Assembly: GCA_013822725.1 (NCBI GenBank)
Contig: PNKX01000026.1
Coordinates: 1 to 63,558, forward strand
From: Pirellula sp.
Lineage (GTDB): Bacteria > Planctomycetota > Planctomycetia > Pirellulales > Lacipirellulaceae
Length of the DNA: 63,558 nucleotides
Direction: 5' to 3'
Shown: piece after piece, positions 34,931 to 44,411 of the stretch
How the letters are laid out: each line of letters starts with the position of its first letter
Numbering within the stretch: position 1 is the first letter of the stretch
Notes under the pieces: generated by a model
The model's input: only the letters and a program-made list of their open reading frames with translations
Databases searched by the model: none
What the model was told of the DNA's origin: nothing
Program-made: the position numbers and the translations under genes

Positions 34931-37900
34931 ATGTTCCCACCTGTCGATAAAGACCGCGGTTTTCCTGAGCGTGAGCTCGACGTCTTGCGCTTCTGGAAGG
35001 AAGAGAACGTTTACCAGCAGACGCTCGCCGCCCGCGCCGACGCTCCGCCGTTCATCTTCTACGAAGGGCCGCCGACGGCGAACGGGATGCCGCACCCGGG
35101 GCACTGTCTCACGCGGTCAATCAAAGATCTTTACCCGCGCTACAAGACGATGCGCGGCTTCCGCTGCGAGCGGAAGGCGGGGTGGGATACGCACGGGTTG
35201 CCGGTCGAGGTCGAGGTTTCGAAAGAGCTGGGGATTCACTCGAAGGAAGAGATCGAAAACTACGGCGTCGAACCGTTCGTGCAGAAGTGCCAGGCGAGCG
35301 TCTGGCGCTACATGCAGGAGTGGGAAAACCTTACTGAGCGGATCGGGTTCTGGGTCGATCTGAAGAACGCCTACGTCACTTATCACCAGAGCTACATCGA
35401 GAGCGTCTGGTGGTCGTTGAAGAATCTGTTTGACCGCGGGTTGCTGTACAAGGGGCACAAGATTGTTTGGTGGTGGGCCCAGGGGGGGACGGCGCTGTCG
35501 AGCGGGGAGGTGGGGCAAGGGTATCGGGAGGTCGCGGATCCTAGCGTGTATGTGAAGTTTCCGCTGCTGGATGATGATGGAAATGTCACGAAGAGATCAC
35601 TGCTCGTTTGGACTACAACGCCCTGGACTTTGCCTTCGAATCAATTTGCCGCGATCAATCCCACATTGGACTATGAAGAAATCGTCGATCTCACTGACCC
35701 TTCTCAAGAATCAACTCTACTCATCGCGAGCAACTTAGCGCATACCGTAAGAATTAAGCCAACGAAGGGTAAAGGGGACGCTGAGGCTTCGCTCAAACGG
35801 GCGAGCATCAAGGGGAGTGAACTAGTCGGAAAACGTTACCTACCCCCATTCAACAACTATTACCAATTCTTAGACACCGATCGGCATTGTGGATTCAGAT
35901 ACACCGGAGAAGAACCAACGGAAAATGAGTGGATTTTGTTGCGCCGGAAGAAAGCTGACTGGCGAGTAATAGCAGCCGATTTCGTTACTACGGACTCGGG
36001 AACGGGAATCGTGCACATCGCTCCAGCATTTGGCGAAGACGACTTCCGAGTCTTAGGTGAACAGCGACGACGGGCGCCACATAAAGGGTACTCCCCCGTT
36101 CTCTTAAACCCCGTCGCGCCCGACGGAAAGTTCACCGACGAGGGCCCCGAGTTCGTCCGCGGGCGCTGGGTGAAAGACTGTGACAAGGACATCTTAAAAC
36201 ATCTCAAAGATCCCAAAGAGAACTGGCTTGGCAGGAATCTGGTATTCCACCAAGAACAATACCTGCACGACTATCCCTTCTGCTGGCGGGCCGAAGAGGA
36301 TCCGCTCATCCAGTACCCGCGCGAGAGTTGGTTTATTCGGACCACCGCGTTCAAGGACGCGATGCTCGAGAATAACTCGAAAATCAACTGGCTGCCGGAT
36401 CACATCAAGGAGGGGCGGTTCGGGAAGTTCCTGGAGTCGAATGTTGATTGGGCGTTAAGCCGCGAACGGTTTTGGGGGACGCCGCTGCCGATCTGGGTTT
36501 GCAGCGAAACGGGGCAGATGGAGGCGCTCGCCGGGTACGACGAGTTGCTCGCCAAGCCGGGCGTGCAAGGGACTGAGGTCTGGGCTGCGGCGAAGAAGCA
36601 GAACCCTGATCTGGTCGAGGATTTGAAGGTTCACAAACCGTACATCGACGCGGTGACGTACGACTCGCCATTCGCGAAGGGCGCGCGGATGGAACGCGTC
36701 AGCGAGGTGATCGACGGCTGGTATGACAGCGGGGCGATGCCGTTTGCGCAGTGGGGATACAGGGGAGAAGGCGGAGGGGGGAAGGCGGAAGGGGGAAGTG
36801 GGCAGGAGGCGGCTGCGAATTTCCATTCGCAGTTTCCTGCGGACTTTATTAGCGAAGCGATCGACCAGACTCGCGGGTGGTTTTATAGCCAGCTCGCGGT
36901 GAGCACGATGCTGTGGGGTGTAGCCCACGGCTCCGCCGGGGGGGCGGCCTCCACTCCGGTAGGCATCGCGTCATCGCAGGGCGACCCCCGGGCGGAGCCC
37001 GGGGCTGAAGTGCCCTACCCTCACCCGTTCAAGAACTGCATCGTCCTCGGGCTCATGCTCGGCGAGGATGGGCAGAAGATGTCGAAGAGCAAGCGGAACT
37101 ATCGTGAGCCGCGCGAGATTTTCGACAAGTACGGGGCCGACGCACTGCGGTGGTACTTCTTTGCGAATCAGCCGCCGTGGACTTCGATTCGGTACAGCGA
37201 GCAAGCGATCAAGGATAGCGTGCCGGAGTTTTTGCTGCGGTTGTGGAACGTGTATTCGTTCTTCACGATCTATGCGAATATCGACGGGTTCACGCCAGCA
37301 GCCGCGGCTCAACGAGCCGCCGGAGCGGTTACAAGAAGACCTCTGGCTCAGCGGAGCGAGCTCGATCGCTGGATCGTCAGCGAGCTGAATCGCACCGCGG
37401 CGATCGTCGTCGAGCGGATGGATGCTTACGACAATTTTGCGGCGTGTGCGGCGATCACTGAATTCGTCGATGCGTTGTCGAACTGGTATGTCCGCCGCAG
37501 CCGCGATCGGTTTTGGGCGGCGGACAAGCAGTCGGCGGAGAAGCTGGACGCTTACTGGACGCTCTATGAGTGTCTCACCACGACGGCGAAGTTGATCGCG
37601 CCGTTTACGCCGTTCTTGGCGGAGAGCTTGTGGCAGAATTTGGCGGTTGGCCCCAACCGGGAGGGCGAAGCTCCTGCTGAGCCGGAACGACCAAAGACGC
37701 CAACCGCAGCGGCGGCTCGGCGGGAGCCTCGCCCTCCCGCGCACGTGCCGATGAGCGTTCATTTGTGTGACTACCCCGTGGGGGACGCGGCAGCAGTTGA
37801 TGTGCAGCTTTCGGAGCGGATGAATCTCGTGCGGCATATCTCGTCGCTGGGGCGGCAAGCTCGGACGGCCGCCAGCCTCAAGGTGCGGCAACCGCTCGCG

Positions 37901-38557
37901 CGGGTCGAGGTGATTCTCGCCGACAACACCCATCAACGGTGGCTCGAGGAGCATGCCGAGGTGATTGCGGAAGAGCTCAACGTGAAGCAGGTCGAGTTCA
38001 GCGACGAACCCGACAAGTATGTCGAGCACGAGGTGCTGCCGAATTTCAAGTTGCTCGGCAAGAAGCTGGGCAAGTTGATGCCCAAGGTGAAACCGGCGCT
38101 CGCCAGCCAGAGCGGGGCGGAGTTGCTCGCGAACTTGCGCGACAACGGCAAGATCGACCTCGTGATCGACGGCCAAGCGGTGGAGTTGCTGCCCGAGGAG
38201 ATTGAGATTCGCTTGCAGGCGAAGCCGGGGTGGGCGGCGGCGAACGATAAGGGGGTCGTCGTCGTGCTCGCGACGGAGGTGACGCCGGAACTGCTCGCCG
38301 AGGGGCTGGCTCGCGACCTCGTGCGGGTGATTCAGGATCGCCGGAAGGAAACGGGGTGCGAGTTTACGGATCGGATCAACGTCGGCGTCGTTTCCGCGGC
38401 GCCGGAACTGATCGGCGCCGTCGAGAGCTTCCGCGAGTACATCGCCGCGGAAACGCTGGCGGAAAAATTGACGACACAGGCGATTCCTAACGCGGCGCCG
38501 TTTGCCACCAAGGTCGGGGACGCCGACGTCGAACTCTACCTGCAGGTGGCGTCATGA
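34931..38557 (+). CDS. ileS: Isoleucyl-tRNA synthetase, eukaryote-like (type 2)
   Basis: Charges tRNA-Ile with isoleucine; 1208 residues. The class I signatures are PHPGH (HIGH-type, about 54-58) and KMSKS (about 716-720). [19 protein letters not shown] and the absence of a C-terminal zinc finger point to the eukaryote-like type 2 enzyme, a class often insensitive to mupirocin. The CP1 editing domain lies at about 200-440. Three stretches do not belong to the family: residues about 611-631, 661-695 and 907-940 are rich in Gly, Ala, Pro and Glu and are encoded by repeat DNA. The coding region 35571-36250 has lower G+C than its flanks. The stop overlaps purN by four bases. Confidence 0.96.
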   Translation: MFPPVDKDRGFPERELDVLRFWKEENVYQQTLAARADAPPFIFYEGPPTANGMPHPGHCLTRSIKDLYPRYKTMRGFRCERKAGWDTHGLPVEVEVSKELGIHSKEEIENYGVEPFVQKCQASVWRYMQEWENLTERIGFWVDLKNAYVTYHQSYIESVWWSLKNLFDRGLLYKGHKIVWWWAQGGTALSSGEVGQGYREVADPSVYVKFPLLDDDGNVTKRSLLVWTTTPWTLPSNQFAAINPTLDYEEIVDLTDPSQESTLLIASNLAHTVRIKPTKGKGDAEASLKRASIKGSELVGKRYLPPFNNYYQFLDTDRHCGFRYTGEEPTENEWILLRRKKADWRVIAADFVTTDSGTGIVHIAPAFGEDDFRVLGEQRRRAPHKGYSPVLLNPVAPDGKFTDEGPEFVRGRWVKDCDKDILKHLKDPKENWLGRNLVFHQEQYLHDYPFCWRAEEDPLIQYPRESWFIRTTAFKDAMLENNSKINWLPDHIKEGRFGKFLESNVDWALSRERFWGTPLPIWVCSETGQMEALAGYDELLAKPGVQGTEVWAAAKKQNPDLVEDLKVHKPYIDAVTYDSPFAKGARMERVSEVIDGWYDSGAMPFAQWGYRGEGGGGKAEGGSGQEAAANFHSQFPADFISEAIDQTRGWFYSQLAVSTMLWGVAHGSAGGAASTPVGIASSQGDPRAEPGAEVPYPHPFKNCIVLGLMLGEDGQKMSKSKRNYREPREIFDKYGADALRWYFFANQPPWTSIRYSEQAIKDSVPEFLLRLWNVYSFFTIYANIDGFTPAAAAQRAAGAVTRRPLAQRSELDRWIVSELNRTAAIVVERMDAYDNFAACAAITEFVDALSNWYVRRSRDRFWAADKQSAEKLDAYWTLYECLTTTAKLIAPFTPFLAESLWQNLAVGPNREGEAPAEPERPKTPTAAAARREPRPPAHVPMSVHLCDYPVGDAAAVDVQLSERMNLVRHISSLGRQARTAASLKVRQPLARVEVILADNTHQRWLEEHAEVIAEELNVKQVEFSDEPDKYVEHEVLPNFKLLGKKLGKLMPKVKPALASQSGAELLANLRDNGKIDLVIDGQAVELLPEEIEIRLQAKPGWAAANDKGVVVVLATEVTPELLAEGLARDLVRVIQDRRKETGCEFTDRINVGVVSAAPELIGAVESFREYIAAETLAEKLTTQAIPNAAPFATKVGDADVELYLQVAS
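36760..36825 (+). repeat. Purine-rich in-frame insert in ileS
   Basis: A G-rich tract of repeating GGCGGAGG/GGCGGAAG units encodes [20 protein letters not shown] between WGY and [10 protein letters not shown]. Family members go directly from an AQWHYP-like segment to FPADFI. The runs of four or more G residues could also form a G-quadruplex in the mRNA. Confidence 0.65.
36915..37020. repeat. Palindromic repeat inserted in frame in ileS
   Basis: A GC-rich inverted repeat adds about 35 codons between STMLWG and HPFKNC, ahead of KMSKS. Bases 36982-37006 are identical to 41302-41326 in the PIG-L/SDR intergenic region (25 bases), showing that the same repeat family occurs in coding and non-coding DNA. 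Confidence 0.75.
37659..37738. repeat. Palindromic repeat inserted in frame in ileS, C-terminal
   Basis: Arms of 26 bases (37659-37684 and 37713-37738; 23 of 26 paired by my count) flank a 28-base loop. The arms carry GGGAGGGCGAAGCTCC and its near complement. The translation, [20 protein letters not shown] onward, separates LAVGPN from MSVHLCDYP, where family members have a short junction. Confidence 0.75.
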
Positions 38558-39219
38558 GTCGCGAACCGGTGAAACCTTTGAAAATCGCCGTGCTGATTTC
38601 GGGCAGCGGGCGGACGCTGCAGAATTTTTTAGAGCTGGCCGCCGAAGGGAGTCTGCCGGTCGATGTGCGGCTGGTGATTTCGAGCAGCCCGACGGCCGGC
38701 GGATTGCAGTATGCCCTCGACGCGGCCGTGCCGACGGAAGTGCTCGTGCGCAAGAATTTTTCGTCGGCGCAGGCGTACGGGGACACGATCTTTGCGGCGT
38801 GCCGCGCGGCGGGCGTCGACTACGTGGCTATGGCGGGGTTCTTGAAGCTTGCGCCGGTGCCGGATGATTTTGCAGGCCGTGTGGTGAACATTCACCCGTC
38901 GCTGATCCCCGCGTTCTGCGGGCATGGGATGTATGGACATCGCGTCCACGAGGCGGTGCTGGAGTATGGCGCCAAGGTGACGGGCGTAACGGTGCACTTC
39001 GTCGATAATGAGTACGACGCGGGGCCGATCATTTGGCAACAGCCGGTGCCGGTGTTCGATGACGATACCGCGGAGACGCTCGCGGCGCGGGTGTTTGAGG
39101 TGGAGAAAGAAGCTTATCCGCATGTGCTCAAGCTGTTGGCGGGGGGGAAGATCAAGCTTGAGGGGCGGCGCGTGAGGATTTTGGCCTCCGCGCGACGTGG
39201 GGCGATGATTGAGGATTGA
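38554..39219 (+). CDS. purN: Phosphoribosylglycinamide formyltransferase
   Basis: Transfers a formyl group from 10-formyltetrahydrofolate to GAR in purine synthesis. The 221-residue protein has the nucleotide-binding start [18 protein letters not shown] and the catalytic residues Asn and His in [12 protein letters not shown], with Asp in [14 protein letters not shown]. The ATG overlaps the ileS stop (ATGA), so the two are translated from one message. The length is normal. Confidence 0.95.
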   Translation: MSREPVKPLKIAVLISGSGRTLQNFLELAAEGSLPVDVRLVISSSPTAGGLQYALDAAVPTEVLVRKNFSSAQAYGDTIFAACRAAGVDYVAMAGFLKLAPVPDDFAGRVVNIHPSLIPAFCGHGMYGHRVHEAVLEYGAKVTGVTVHFVDNEYDAGPIIWQQPVPVFDDDTAETLAARVFEVEKEAYPHVLKLLAGGKIKLEGRRVRILASARRGAMIED

Positions 39220-39244
39220 TCGTTGATCGCCGTTGCCGTTTCGG

Positions 39245-39269
39245 GCCCCCGGTTTGAAGAACCGGGGGC
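39245..39269. terminator. Hairpin after purN
   Basis: GCCCCCGGTT and its exact complement enclose TGAAG, 25 bases after the purN stop and 39 before the next gene. It could end the ileS-purN message, but it lacks a T-run and resembles other dispersed hairpins in the window. Confidence 0.5.
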
Positions 39270-39308
39270 TAATGGGTTGAACTGACACATCGAGAATTCT
39301 GCTACGTC

Positions 39309-40178
39309 ATGTCCGACATCGAACAATACAAGCAAGAGATCTGCGACATTGGTGACCGGCTGTACAAGCGGGGGTTTGCCGCGGCGAACGACGGCAACAT
39401 CACCTATCGCATCAGCGAGAATGAAGTCCTCTGCACGCCGACGATGGTGACGAAGGGCTTCATGAAGCCGGCCGACATCGCGCTGATCGACATGGAGGGG
39501 AACCAGCTCGCCGGCGATCGTAAACGGTCGAGCGAGGCGCTGCTCCATCTAGAGATCATGAAGGCGCGGCCCGACGTGAAGAGCGTCGTCCATTGCCATC
39601 CGCCGCATGCGACGGCGTTTGCGGTGGCTCGCGAGGCGATCCCGTCGTGCGTGTTGCCGGAGGTGGAAGTGTTCCTCGGCAACGTGCCGATCGCGAAGTA
39701 CGCGACGCCGGGGGGGAAGGAGTTTGCCGAGACGATTCTGCCGTTCGTCGCGCAGAGCAACGTGATGGTGCTCGCCAATCACGGCACGGTGAGCTACGGC
39801 GAAAGCGTCGAGCGGGCCTACTGGTGGACGGAGATTCTCGACGCCTACTGCCGGATTCTCATCCTGGCGAAACAGGTGGGGCGGGTGGAGTTTCTCTCCG
39901 AACAACACGGCTGGGAACTGCTCGATTTGAAAAAACGGTTTGGCTTCGACGATCCGCGGCACGAGCCGAGCTACGCCGGCGCCGATATTTTCGCGGACGA
40001 TATTTTTCGCGAGGCGTGGGCCGAGAGCGGCGTGAACGTGGGGGCCTTCGGGACGCCGGCGTGGTCGCGGGCGGCGACGGAATGGCAGCGGAGCAACGCG
40101 GCGCCGGCGGATGAAGAGGCGCTGATTGAGCGGATTGCGGAGCGCGTGGCGGAGAAGCTGCGGGAGAAGCTGCGTTAA
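39309..40178 (+). CDS. Class II aldolase/adducin family protein
   Basis: A 289-residue zinc-dependent aldolase related to L-fuculose/L-rhamnulose 1-phosphate aldolases, which cleave deoxysugar phosphates to DHAP and lactaldehyde. Zinc-ligand histidines lie in VVHCHPPHATAF and ANHGTVSYGESVERAYWW; the catalytic acid is probably the Glu in LPEVEVFLG. The tail beyond about residue 215 (DDPRHEP to KLREKLR) is longer than in simple aldolases and ends in an amphipathic helix, as do aldolases packaged in planctomycete microcompartments; no shell genes are present here. Substrate unproven. Confidence 0.82.
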   Translation: MSDIEQYKQEICDIGDRLYKRGFAAANDGNITYRISENEVLCTPTMVTKGFMKPADIALIDMEGNQLAGDRKRSSEALLHLEIMKARPDVKSVVHCHPPHATAFAVAREAIPSCVLPEVEVFLGNVPIAKYATPGGKEFAETILPFVAQSNVMVLANHGTVSYGESVERAYWWTEILDAYCRILILAKQVGRVEFLSEQHGWELLDLKKRFGFDDPRHEPSYAGADIFADDIFREAWAESGVNVGAFGTPAWSRAATEWQRSNAAPADEEALIERIAERVAEKLREKLR

Positions 40179-40190
40179 GTAATCAAAGGC

Positions 40191-40407
40191 AACCGCCAAG
40201 GACGCCAAGAGCGCCAAGGAAATACGGGGAGATTTAACCGCGAATCACACGAATAAACGCGAATAGGCGATAGGGTGATGAGTGCCTATTCGCGCAGATT
40301 CGCGTGATTCGCGGTTCTTGCCTTTTCAAATATCCATCGTGCCCGTTGTGCCGTCGTGGTTGAATTCAAACACATTGTCCTTGGCGTCCTTGGCGTCCTT
40401 GGCGGTT
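40191..40407. repeat. Composite inverted-repeat element, copy A
   Basis: A 217-base element with AACCGCCAAGGACGCCAAG at the left end and the matching CTTGGCGTCCTTGGCGGTT at the right. Inner arms ACCGCGAATCAC and GTGATTCGCGGTT are also inverted. Nine-base CGCCAAGGA-like units repeat in the ends. It is the same element as copy B (46680-46901) in the opposite orientation. No coding sequence is inside. Confidence 0.8.
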
Positions 40408-40460
40408 TATAATTTTCGTCGGCATCAACGATAAGTCGTCGAACCAAGAAGAGAAGCATT

Positions 40461-41234
40461 ATGTCAGCTGCCGTGGAACTGCCGGAACCGCTCGACGTCA
40501 TTGCCGTTGGGGCTCATCCTGACGATGTGGAGATTGCCTGCGGGGGGACGCTGGCGCGGCTGGCTGAGCAGGGGCATCGGGTGGGGATTATTGATCTGAC
40601 CGACGGCGAGCCGACGCCGAATTCGCCGGGGCCGGAGGCGCGGCTCGAGGAAGCGCGGGCGGCGGCGGCGGCGCTCGGGATTCATAAGCGGATCGTCCTG
40701 CAGCTGAGCAATCGCAAGTTGTTCGATTCCTACGAGAACCGGGTGGCGCTGGCGATCGAACTGCGACGTTATCGACCGAAGCTGGTGATCGGCTTCGGCG
40801 AGAAGACGCCGATGGCGTCGCCCGATCATTGGCAGGCGATGCAGATCACCGACGCGGCGATTTTTTACGCGCGGCTGACGAAGTGGGACGATCAGTTCGA
40901 GAATTTGCCGCCGCACAAGATTGCGGCGCAGCTTTACTACACGCTGGCGTTTTACTCGGCGACGCCGCTAGCAGGGGCGGGGCATCTAATTTCCGACATC
41001 AGTGCGACGCTCGAAAAGAAGCTGGCGGCGGTGCGATGCTATGCGACGCAGTTTCCCAAGGAGAAGGAGCACGTCTTCGGCCGCGTTGAAGCGCTCGCGA
41101 AACACATGGGGGAGATTGCGGGCTTCGATGCGGGCGAACTGCTGGTGACGCCGCGGACGCTCGGGACGCGAGACCTGATGGGGGCGATTTTTGGGGACGT
41201 GGTGGTGTCGCCGCCGTCGGATGCGCCGATGTAG
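40461..41234 (+). CDS. PIG-L/BshB-type deacetylase
   Basis: A 257-residue LmbE/PIG-L zinc deacetylase. The metal motif [16 protein letters not shown] (about 16-31) is intact, and DLTDGEPTP resembles BshB1, the N-acetylglucosaminyl-malate deacetylase of bacillithiol synthesis. The [20 protein letters not shown] region carries the third metal His. No bshA or bshC lies nearby, so bacillithiol synthesis is possible but not shown. It is a single gene between two repeat-filled intergenic stretches. Confidence 0.82.
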   Translation: MSAAVELPEPLDVIAVGAHPDDVEIACGGTLARLAEQGHRVGIIDLTDGEPTPNSPGPEARLEEARAAAAALGIHKRIVLQLSNRKLFDSYENRVALAIELRRYRPKLVIGFGEKTPMASPDHWQAMQITDAAIFYARLTKWDDQFENLPPHKIAAQLYYTLAFYSATPLAGAGHLISDISATLEKKLAAVRCYATQFPKEKEHVFGRVEALAKHMGEIAGFDAGELLVTPRTLGTRDLMGAIFGDVVVSPPSDAPM

Positions 41235-41242
41235 GCGTGATT

Positions 41243-41328
41243 GCAGCCCCGAGCTTTGCCCGGGGTAGCACAACGCAAGACGACGCCGACCGGTATGGGA
41301 CCGACCCCCGGGCGGAGCCCGGGGCTAC
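41243..41328. repeat. Palindromic repeat between convergent genes
   Basis: Arms 41243-41266 and 41303-41328 pair imperfectly (about 21 of 25). The element lies nine bases after the PIG-L stop and ends nine bases before the SDR stop and shares 25 identical bases with the insert in ileS. It may also act as a two-way terminator. Confidence 0.65.
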
Positions 41329-41337
41329 AGAATGCGG

Positions 41338-42150
41338 CTAGCGCGGGGTGGCGTCGGGCAAACCGCCATCGACGGGGATGGTGGCGCCGGTCGTTGGGCT
41401 TTGCCGCGAGACAAAGTACAGCACCGCGTTGCCGACGTGGCGGCCGGTGACCGACGCCTTCAGCAGGTTGCGGTTGCGGTAGTATTCGTGCAGCTCCGCC
41501 TCGCTGACGCCGCGAGACTTCATGCGGTCTTCGCCCACGAGATCCCACAGGCCCGACTTGTATTTGCCTTCGGCGAACACGGCGTCGGGGGCGATCATGT
41601 TTACGCGGATGTCGTGCGGGGCGAACTCGACGCTCGCGATGCGGCCGAGTTGGTGGCAGGCCGCCTTCGTCGCGCTGTAGGCGCCGAAGCCGGCGCTCGG
41701 CGAGGGGACGTTCTTGGTCGACATGACGACGATGTCGCCGCCGGCCGCTTTCTCGATCATCCGCTTGCCGGTTTCTTTGAGCACGACGAGCGTGCCGTCG
41801 ACGTTCACCTTCTCCAGCAACTGGAAGCGGGCGATGTCCATGTCGACGATTTTCGACACGTACGCGATGCCCGCGTTGTGAATCATGATGTCGAGCCGGC
41901 CGAACTTGGCGTAGATCTCGTCGAGCGCTGCGCCGACGGCCTCGGGGCTGGTGACGTCCATCGGCAAGCCGATCGATTGGCCCGGAGCGAGCGAGTCGAG
42001 ATCTTTCGCGAAGGCGTCGAGTTTCTCACCTGCCAGATCGGTAGCGACGAGCGTGGCGCCGTTTTCCAGCAGGACTTCGCAGATGCCGTAGCCGATGGCG
42101 CCGGCGGCGCCGGTGACGACCGCGACCTTGCCGCTCAAAACCTTAGACAC
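41338..42150 (-). CDS. Short-chain dehydrogenase/reductase, RhaD/YuxG C-terminal-domain type
   Basis: A 270-residue NAD(P)-dependent oxidoreductase: cofactor motif VTGAAGAIGYGI (about 12-23), NAG in MIHNAGIAYVS, and the catalytic YSATK. The segments VFAEGKYKSGLW and GVSEAELHEYYRNRNLLK match the SDR half of bifunctional rhamnulose-phosphate aldolase/dehydrogenase proteins, so the substrate is probably a small sugar or lactaldehyde-like alcohol. It is the third gene of an operon with the lsrF and epimerase genes, and its start overlaps the epimerase stop by eight bases. Confidence 0.85.
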   Translation of the reverse strand: MSKVLSGKVAVVTGAAGAIGYGICEVLLENGATLVATDLAGEKLDAFAKDLDSLAPGQSIGLPMDVTSPEAVGAALDEIYAKFGRLDIMIHNAGIAYVSKIVDMDIARFQLLEKVNVDGTLVVLKETGKRMIEKAAGGDIVVMSTKNVPSPSAGFGAYSATKAACHQLGRIASVEFAPHDIRVNMIAPDAVFAEGKYKSGLWDLVGEDRMKSRGVSEAELHEYYRNRNLLKASVTGRHVGNAVLYFVSRQSPTTGATIPVDGGLPDATPR

Positions 42151-42838
42151 TGATTTGCTCCAGCATGAACTGAATATTCTCGGCGGGATTGCCGGCGAAC
42201 GCGGCGCTGCCGGTGACGATGCCGTTCGGGCCCATCGCGGCGAGCTGGCCGATGTTGTCCTTCGTGACGGCGCCGTCGACGAAGATGAGGATTCGTTCGT
42301 CGAGCGCCCGAACGGCGGCGATCTTCGCAGGTAGCGCGTCGATGAAGCTCTGCTTGCCGGTGGTCGGTCCGACGGCGAGCAGCGTCACCGCGTCGATCTT
42401 GTCGGCGACGGCGGCGATCGCGTCGACCGGCGTCGCCGGATCGAGCGAAACGCCCCGCACGATGCCGCGGGCCGGGTCGTTCGCGTTCGTCTGCTGGCCG
42501 ATGAGGTCGAGCGTGGCGGCCACGTCGCCGCAATGCTCGATCGAGAACGAGATCACGTCGGCGCCCGCCTTGGCGAACGCGGCGACGTGTTTCTCGGGTT
42601 CTTCGATCAGCAGATGAACATCCTTCAACAAGCTGGTGCGCAGCCCGGCGAGCACTGGCGCCCCGGCGGTGATCTGCGGCCAAACGCGGCCATCCATCAC
42701 GTCGAGGTGCAACAGCACGCCGAACTGCTCCAGCAGCTTTACGTCAGCCCCATAGTCCATCGCGTCGGCAGCAAGAATGCCGACGCTTAGTTTCGGAGGC
42801 TGCGAACGGAGCTGTTCGATCACCGCTGACTGGCTCAC
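42143..42838 (-). CDS. Ribulose-phosphate 3-epimerase family protein
   Basis: A 231-residue TIM-barrel epimerase. The metal/active-site blocks are [18 protein letters not shown] and the late [38 protein letters not shown] replaces the usual ITVHxE segment, and [13 protein letters not shown] is typical. The sequence differs enough from housekeeping Rpe that a specific sugar phosphate (for example allulose or a pentulose phosphate) is likely. It overlaps the lsrF stop by four bases and the SDR start by eight, so the three proteins are probably made together. Confidence 0.8.
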   Translation of the reverse strand: MSQSAVIEQLRSQPPKLSVGILAADAMDYGADVKLLEQFGVLLHLDVMDGRVWPQITAGAPVLAGLRTSLLKDVHLLIEEPEKHVAAFAKAGADVISFSIEHCGDVAATLDLIGQQTNANDPARGIVRGVSLDPATPVDAIAAVADKIDAVTLLAVGPTTGKQSFIDALPAKIAAVRALDERILIFVDGAVTKDNIGQLAAMGPNGIVTGSAAFAGNPAENIQFMLEQISV

Positions 42839-43719
42839 TTCGAGTCCGCCTTCAGCGACTCGAACAGTTGCAGCGCTTCGGCCGGCTTCATGTTCTCATG
42901 AACGACCTTGTTGACGGCGGTCATCATCGCCTTGGGGGCGTCCGACTGGAAAATGTTGCGACCCATGTCGACGCCCGCGGCGCCTTGCTGGACGGCGTTG
43001 TAGGCCATCGTCAAGGCATCGAGTTCGGGGAGCTTCTTACCGCCGGCCATGACGATCGGCACTGGGCAGGACGAGGTGACGGTCTCAAAGCCGTCGGCGA
43101 CGAAGTAGGTCTTCACGACGTGGGCGCCGAGTTCGGCGCACATCCGGCACGCGAGCCGGAAGTATTGGGCGTCGCGAACCATTTCCTTGCCGACCGCGGT
43201 GACGGCCATGACGGGGATGCCGTAGCGCATCCCCATGTCGACGAGCTTCGTCATGTTGTGGACGGAGCGCGTTTCATGCTCACCGCCGATGAAGACCTGG
43301 ATGCCGATGCCGGCGGCGTTCAGGCGGATGGCGTCCTCGATGTCCATCGCGATCTGTTCGTCGGAGAGTTCCTTCAGGATGCTCGGTCCGCCGCTAGCGC
43401 GGAGGAAGACGGGCTTCTGAACGTCGGGCGGAATCATCGACCGGACGATGCCGCGCGTGCAGAACAGCGCGTCGCACATCGGGGCGAGCGGGACGATCGT
43501 TTGATCAATGCGTTCCAGGCCGGTGGTGGGGCCTTGGAAGTAGCCGTGATCGAAGGCGAGCATCACGGTGCGGCCCGTCTTCGGATTGAAGGTCTGGGCG
43601 AGGCGGTGCTTCATGCCCCAATCGAGATTGCCGCTTCCCTTGAGGAAGTAACCCGGGGTCTGCTGCGGCACGTCCGTGTAGTAGTTCTTGTCCTTCTTGC
43701 TGACATCAGCTTCTGGCAT
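42835..43719 (-). CDS. lsrF: LsrF-type 3-hydroxy-5-phosphonooxypentane-2,4-dione thiolase
   Basis: A 294-residue class I aldolase-fold thiolase that in enteric bacteria finishes degradation of phospho-AI-2. From memory, the match to E. coli LsrF is extensive: [50 protein letters not shown] with the catalytic lysine at 203, and [12 protein letters not shown]. There are no lsrK, lsrG or transporter genes around it; it is followed instead by an epimerase and an SDR. The operon may therefore serve a different phosphorylated sugar or AI-2-like compound. Confidence 0.88.
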   Translation of the reverse strand: MPEADVSKKDKNYYTDVPQQTPGYFLKGSGNLDWGMKHRLAQTFNPKTGRTVMLAFDHGYFQGPTTGLERIDQTIVPLAPMCDALFCTRGIVRSMIPPDVQKPVFLRASGGPSILKELSDEQIAMDIEDAIRLNAAGIGIQVFIGGEHETRSVHNMTKLVDMGMRYGIPVMAVTAVGKEMVRDAQYFRLACRMCAELGAHVVKTYFVADGFETVTSSCPVPIVMAGGKKLPELDALTMAYNAVQQGAAGVDMGRNIFQSDAPKAMMTAVNKVVHENMKPAEALQLFESLKADSK

Positions 43720-43949
43720 GGAAAGAAATCCCGTTTTCAGATTTTTATCGCGGCCAGAAATCTCTTAGCCGACACGACTCGTGCTTCAGCCTGAAACCAC
43801 TCCAGACCCGCAGGGACGCCATTCTACCAGCGCCGGCTAGGGTCTATCGAGTGGTGATTTTTCGGGAGATTTTTATAACGCGTGTGCGCAGCGGCCCTCG
43901 ATTTTGGACGGTCGATGGTCCGCGCACGTCATTAGAGTAAGCAGAGGCG

Positions 43950-44348
43950 TTACGAGCGGCCCTTCGCCAGAGAGTCGCGAATCTCGCGGAGGAGCAGAAT
44001 CTCCTCTGAAGGAGCTTTTGGCGGCGGCGGTTCCTGTCGATTGAGCTTATTCATAATCTTCACGACCAGGAATAAAGCGAACGCGACGATGAGGAACTCT
44101 ATCGTCGCTTGGGCGACGCTGCCCCAAGCAATGCTTGCAGCCTTCTGACCGTCGACTAAAACAGGCAAATCATACGCCATGTCCGACACGTCGGTATTTC
44201 CCGTAAGGTATGCCGTAATCGGAGTGAACACGCCGCCGACTAGCGAGTTCACAATTTTCGTAAACGCGGCGCCAATGACAATGCCGACCGCGAGGTCGAT
44301 CACGTTGCCGCGCATCGCAAACTCTTTGAACTCCTTAAGCATGCTCAT
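43950..44348 (-). CDS. mscL: Large-conductance mechanosensitive channel
   Basis: A 132-residue channel that opens under membrane tension to release solutes during osmotic downshock. The N-terminal MLKEFKEFAMRGNVIDLAVG and TM1 GIVIGAAFTKIVNSLVGG match MscL, as does TM2 ATIEFLIVAFALFLVVKIMNK. The acidic end EEILLLREIRDSL is the usual cytoplasmic helix. The ATG at 44348 follows a strong AGGAGG; the frame is open eight codons further but lacks family sequence. Confidence 0.95.
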   Translation of the reverse strand: MSMLKEFKEFAMRGNVIDLAVGIVIGAAFTKIVNSLVGGVFTPITAYLTGNTDVSDMAYDLPVLVDGQKAASIAWGSVAQATIEFLIVAFALFLVVKIMNKLNRQEPPPPKAPSEEILLLREIRDSLAKGRS

Positions 44349-44411
44349 CGTCGCTCCTCCTGATATCAACAAATTTGCCGCGCATGGCGTGTCGCGACGG
44401 CGACCGTTCTA

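Noticed and set aside
39309..40178. Bacterial microcompartment locus for fucose/rhamnose, suggested by the class II aldolase
   Set aside because: No shell proteins or CoA-acylating aldehyde dehydrogenase are present within the window, so only the aldolase is reported.
40191..40407. Possible CRISPR array, because of repeated CCAAGGACG-like units
   Set aside because: Repeats are only nine bases, contiguous and at both ends of an inverted element; there are no unique spacers.
41332..42153. A 273-codon plus-strand open frame
   Set aside because: An almost exact antisense of the SDR gene. The minus strand has the YSATK and cofactor motifs.
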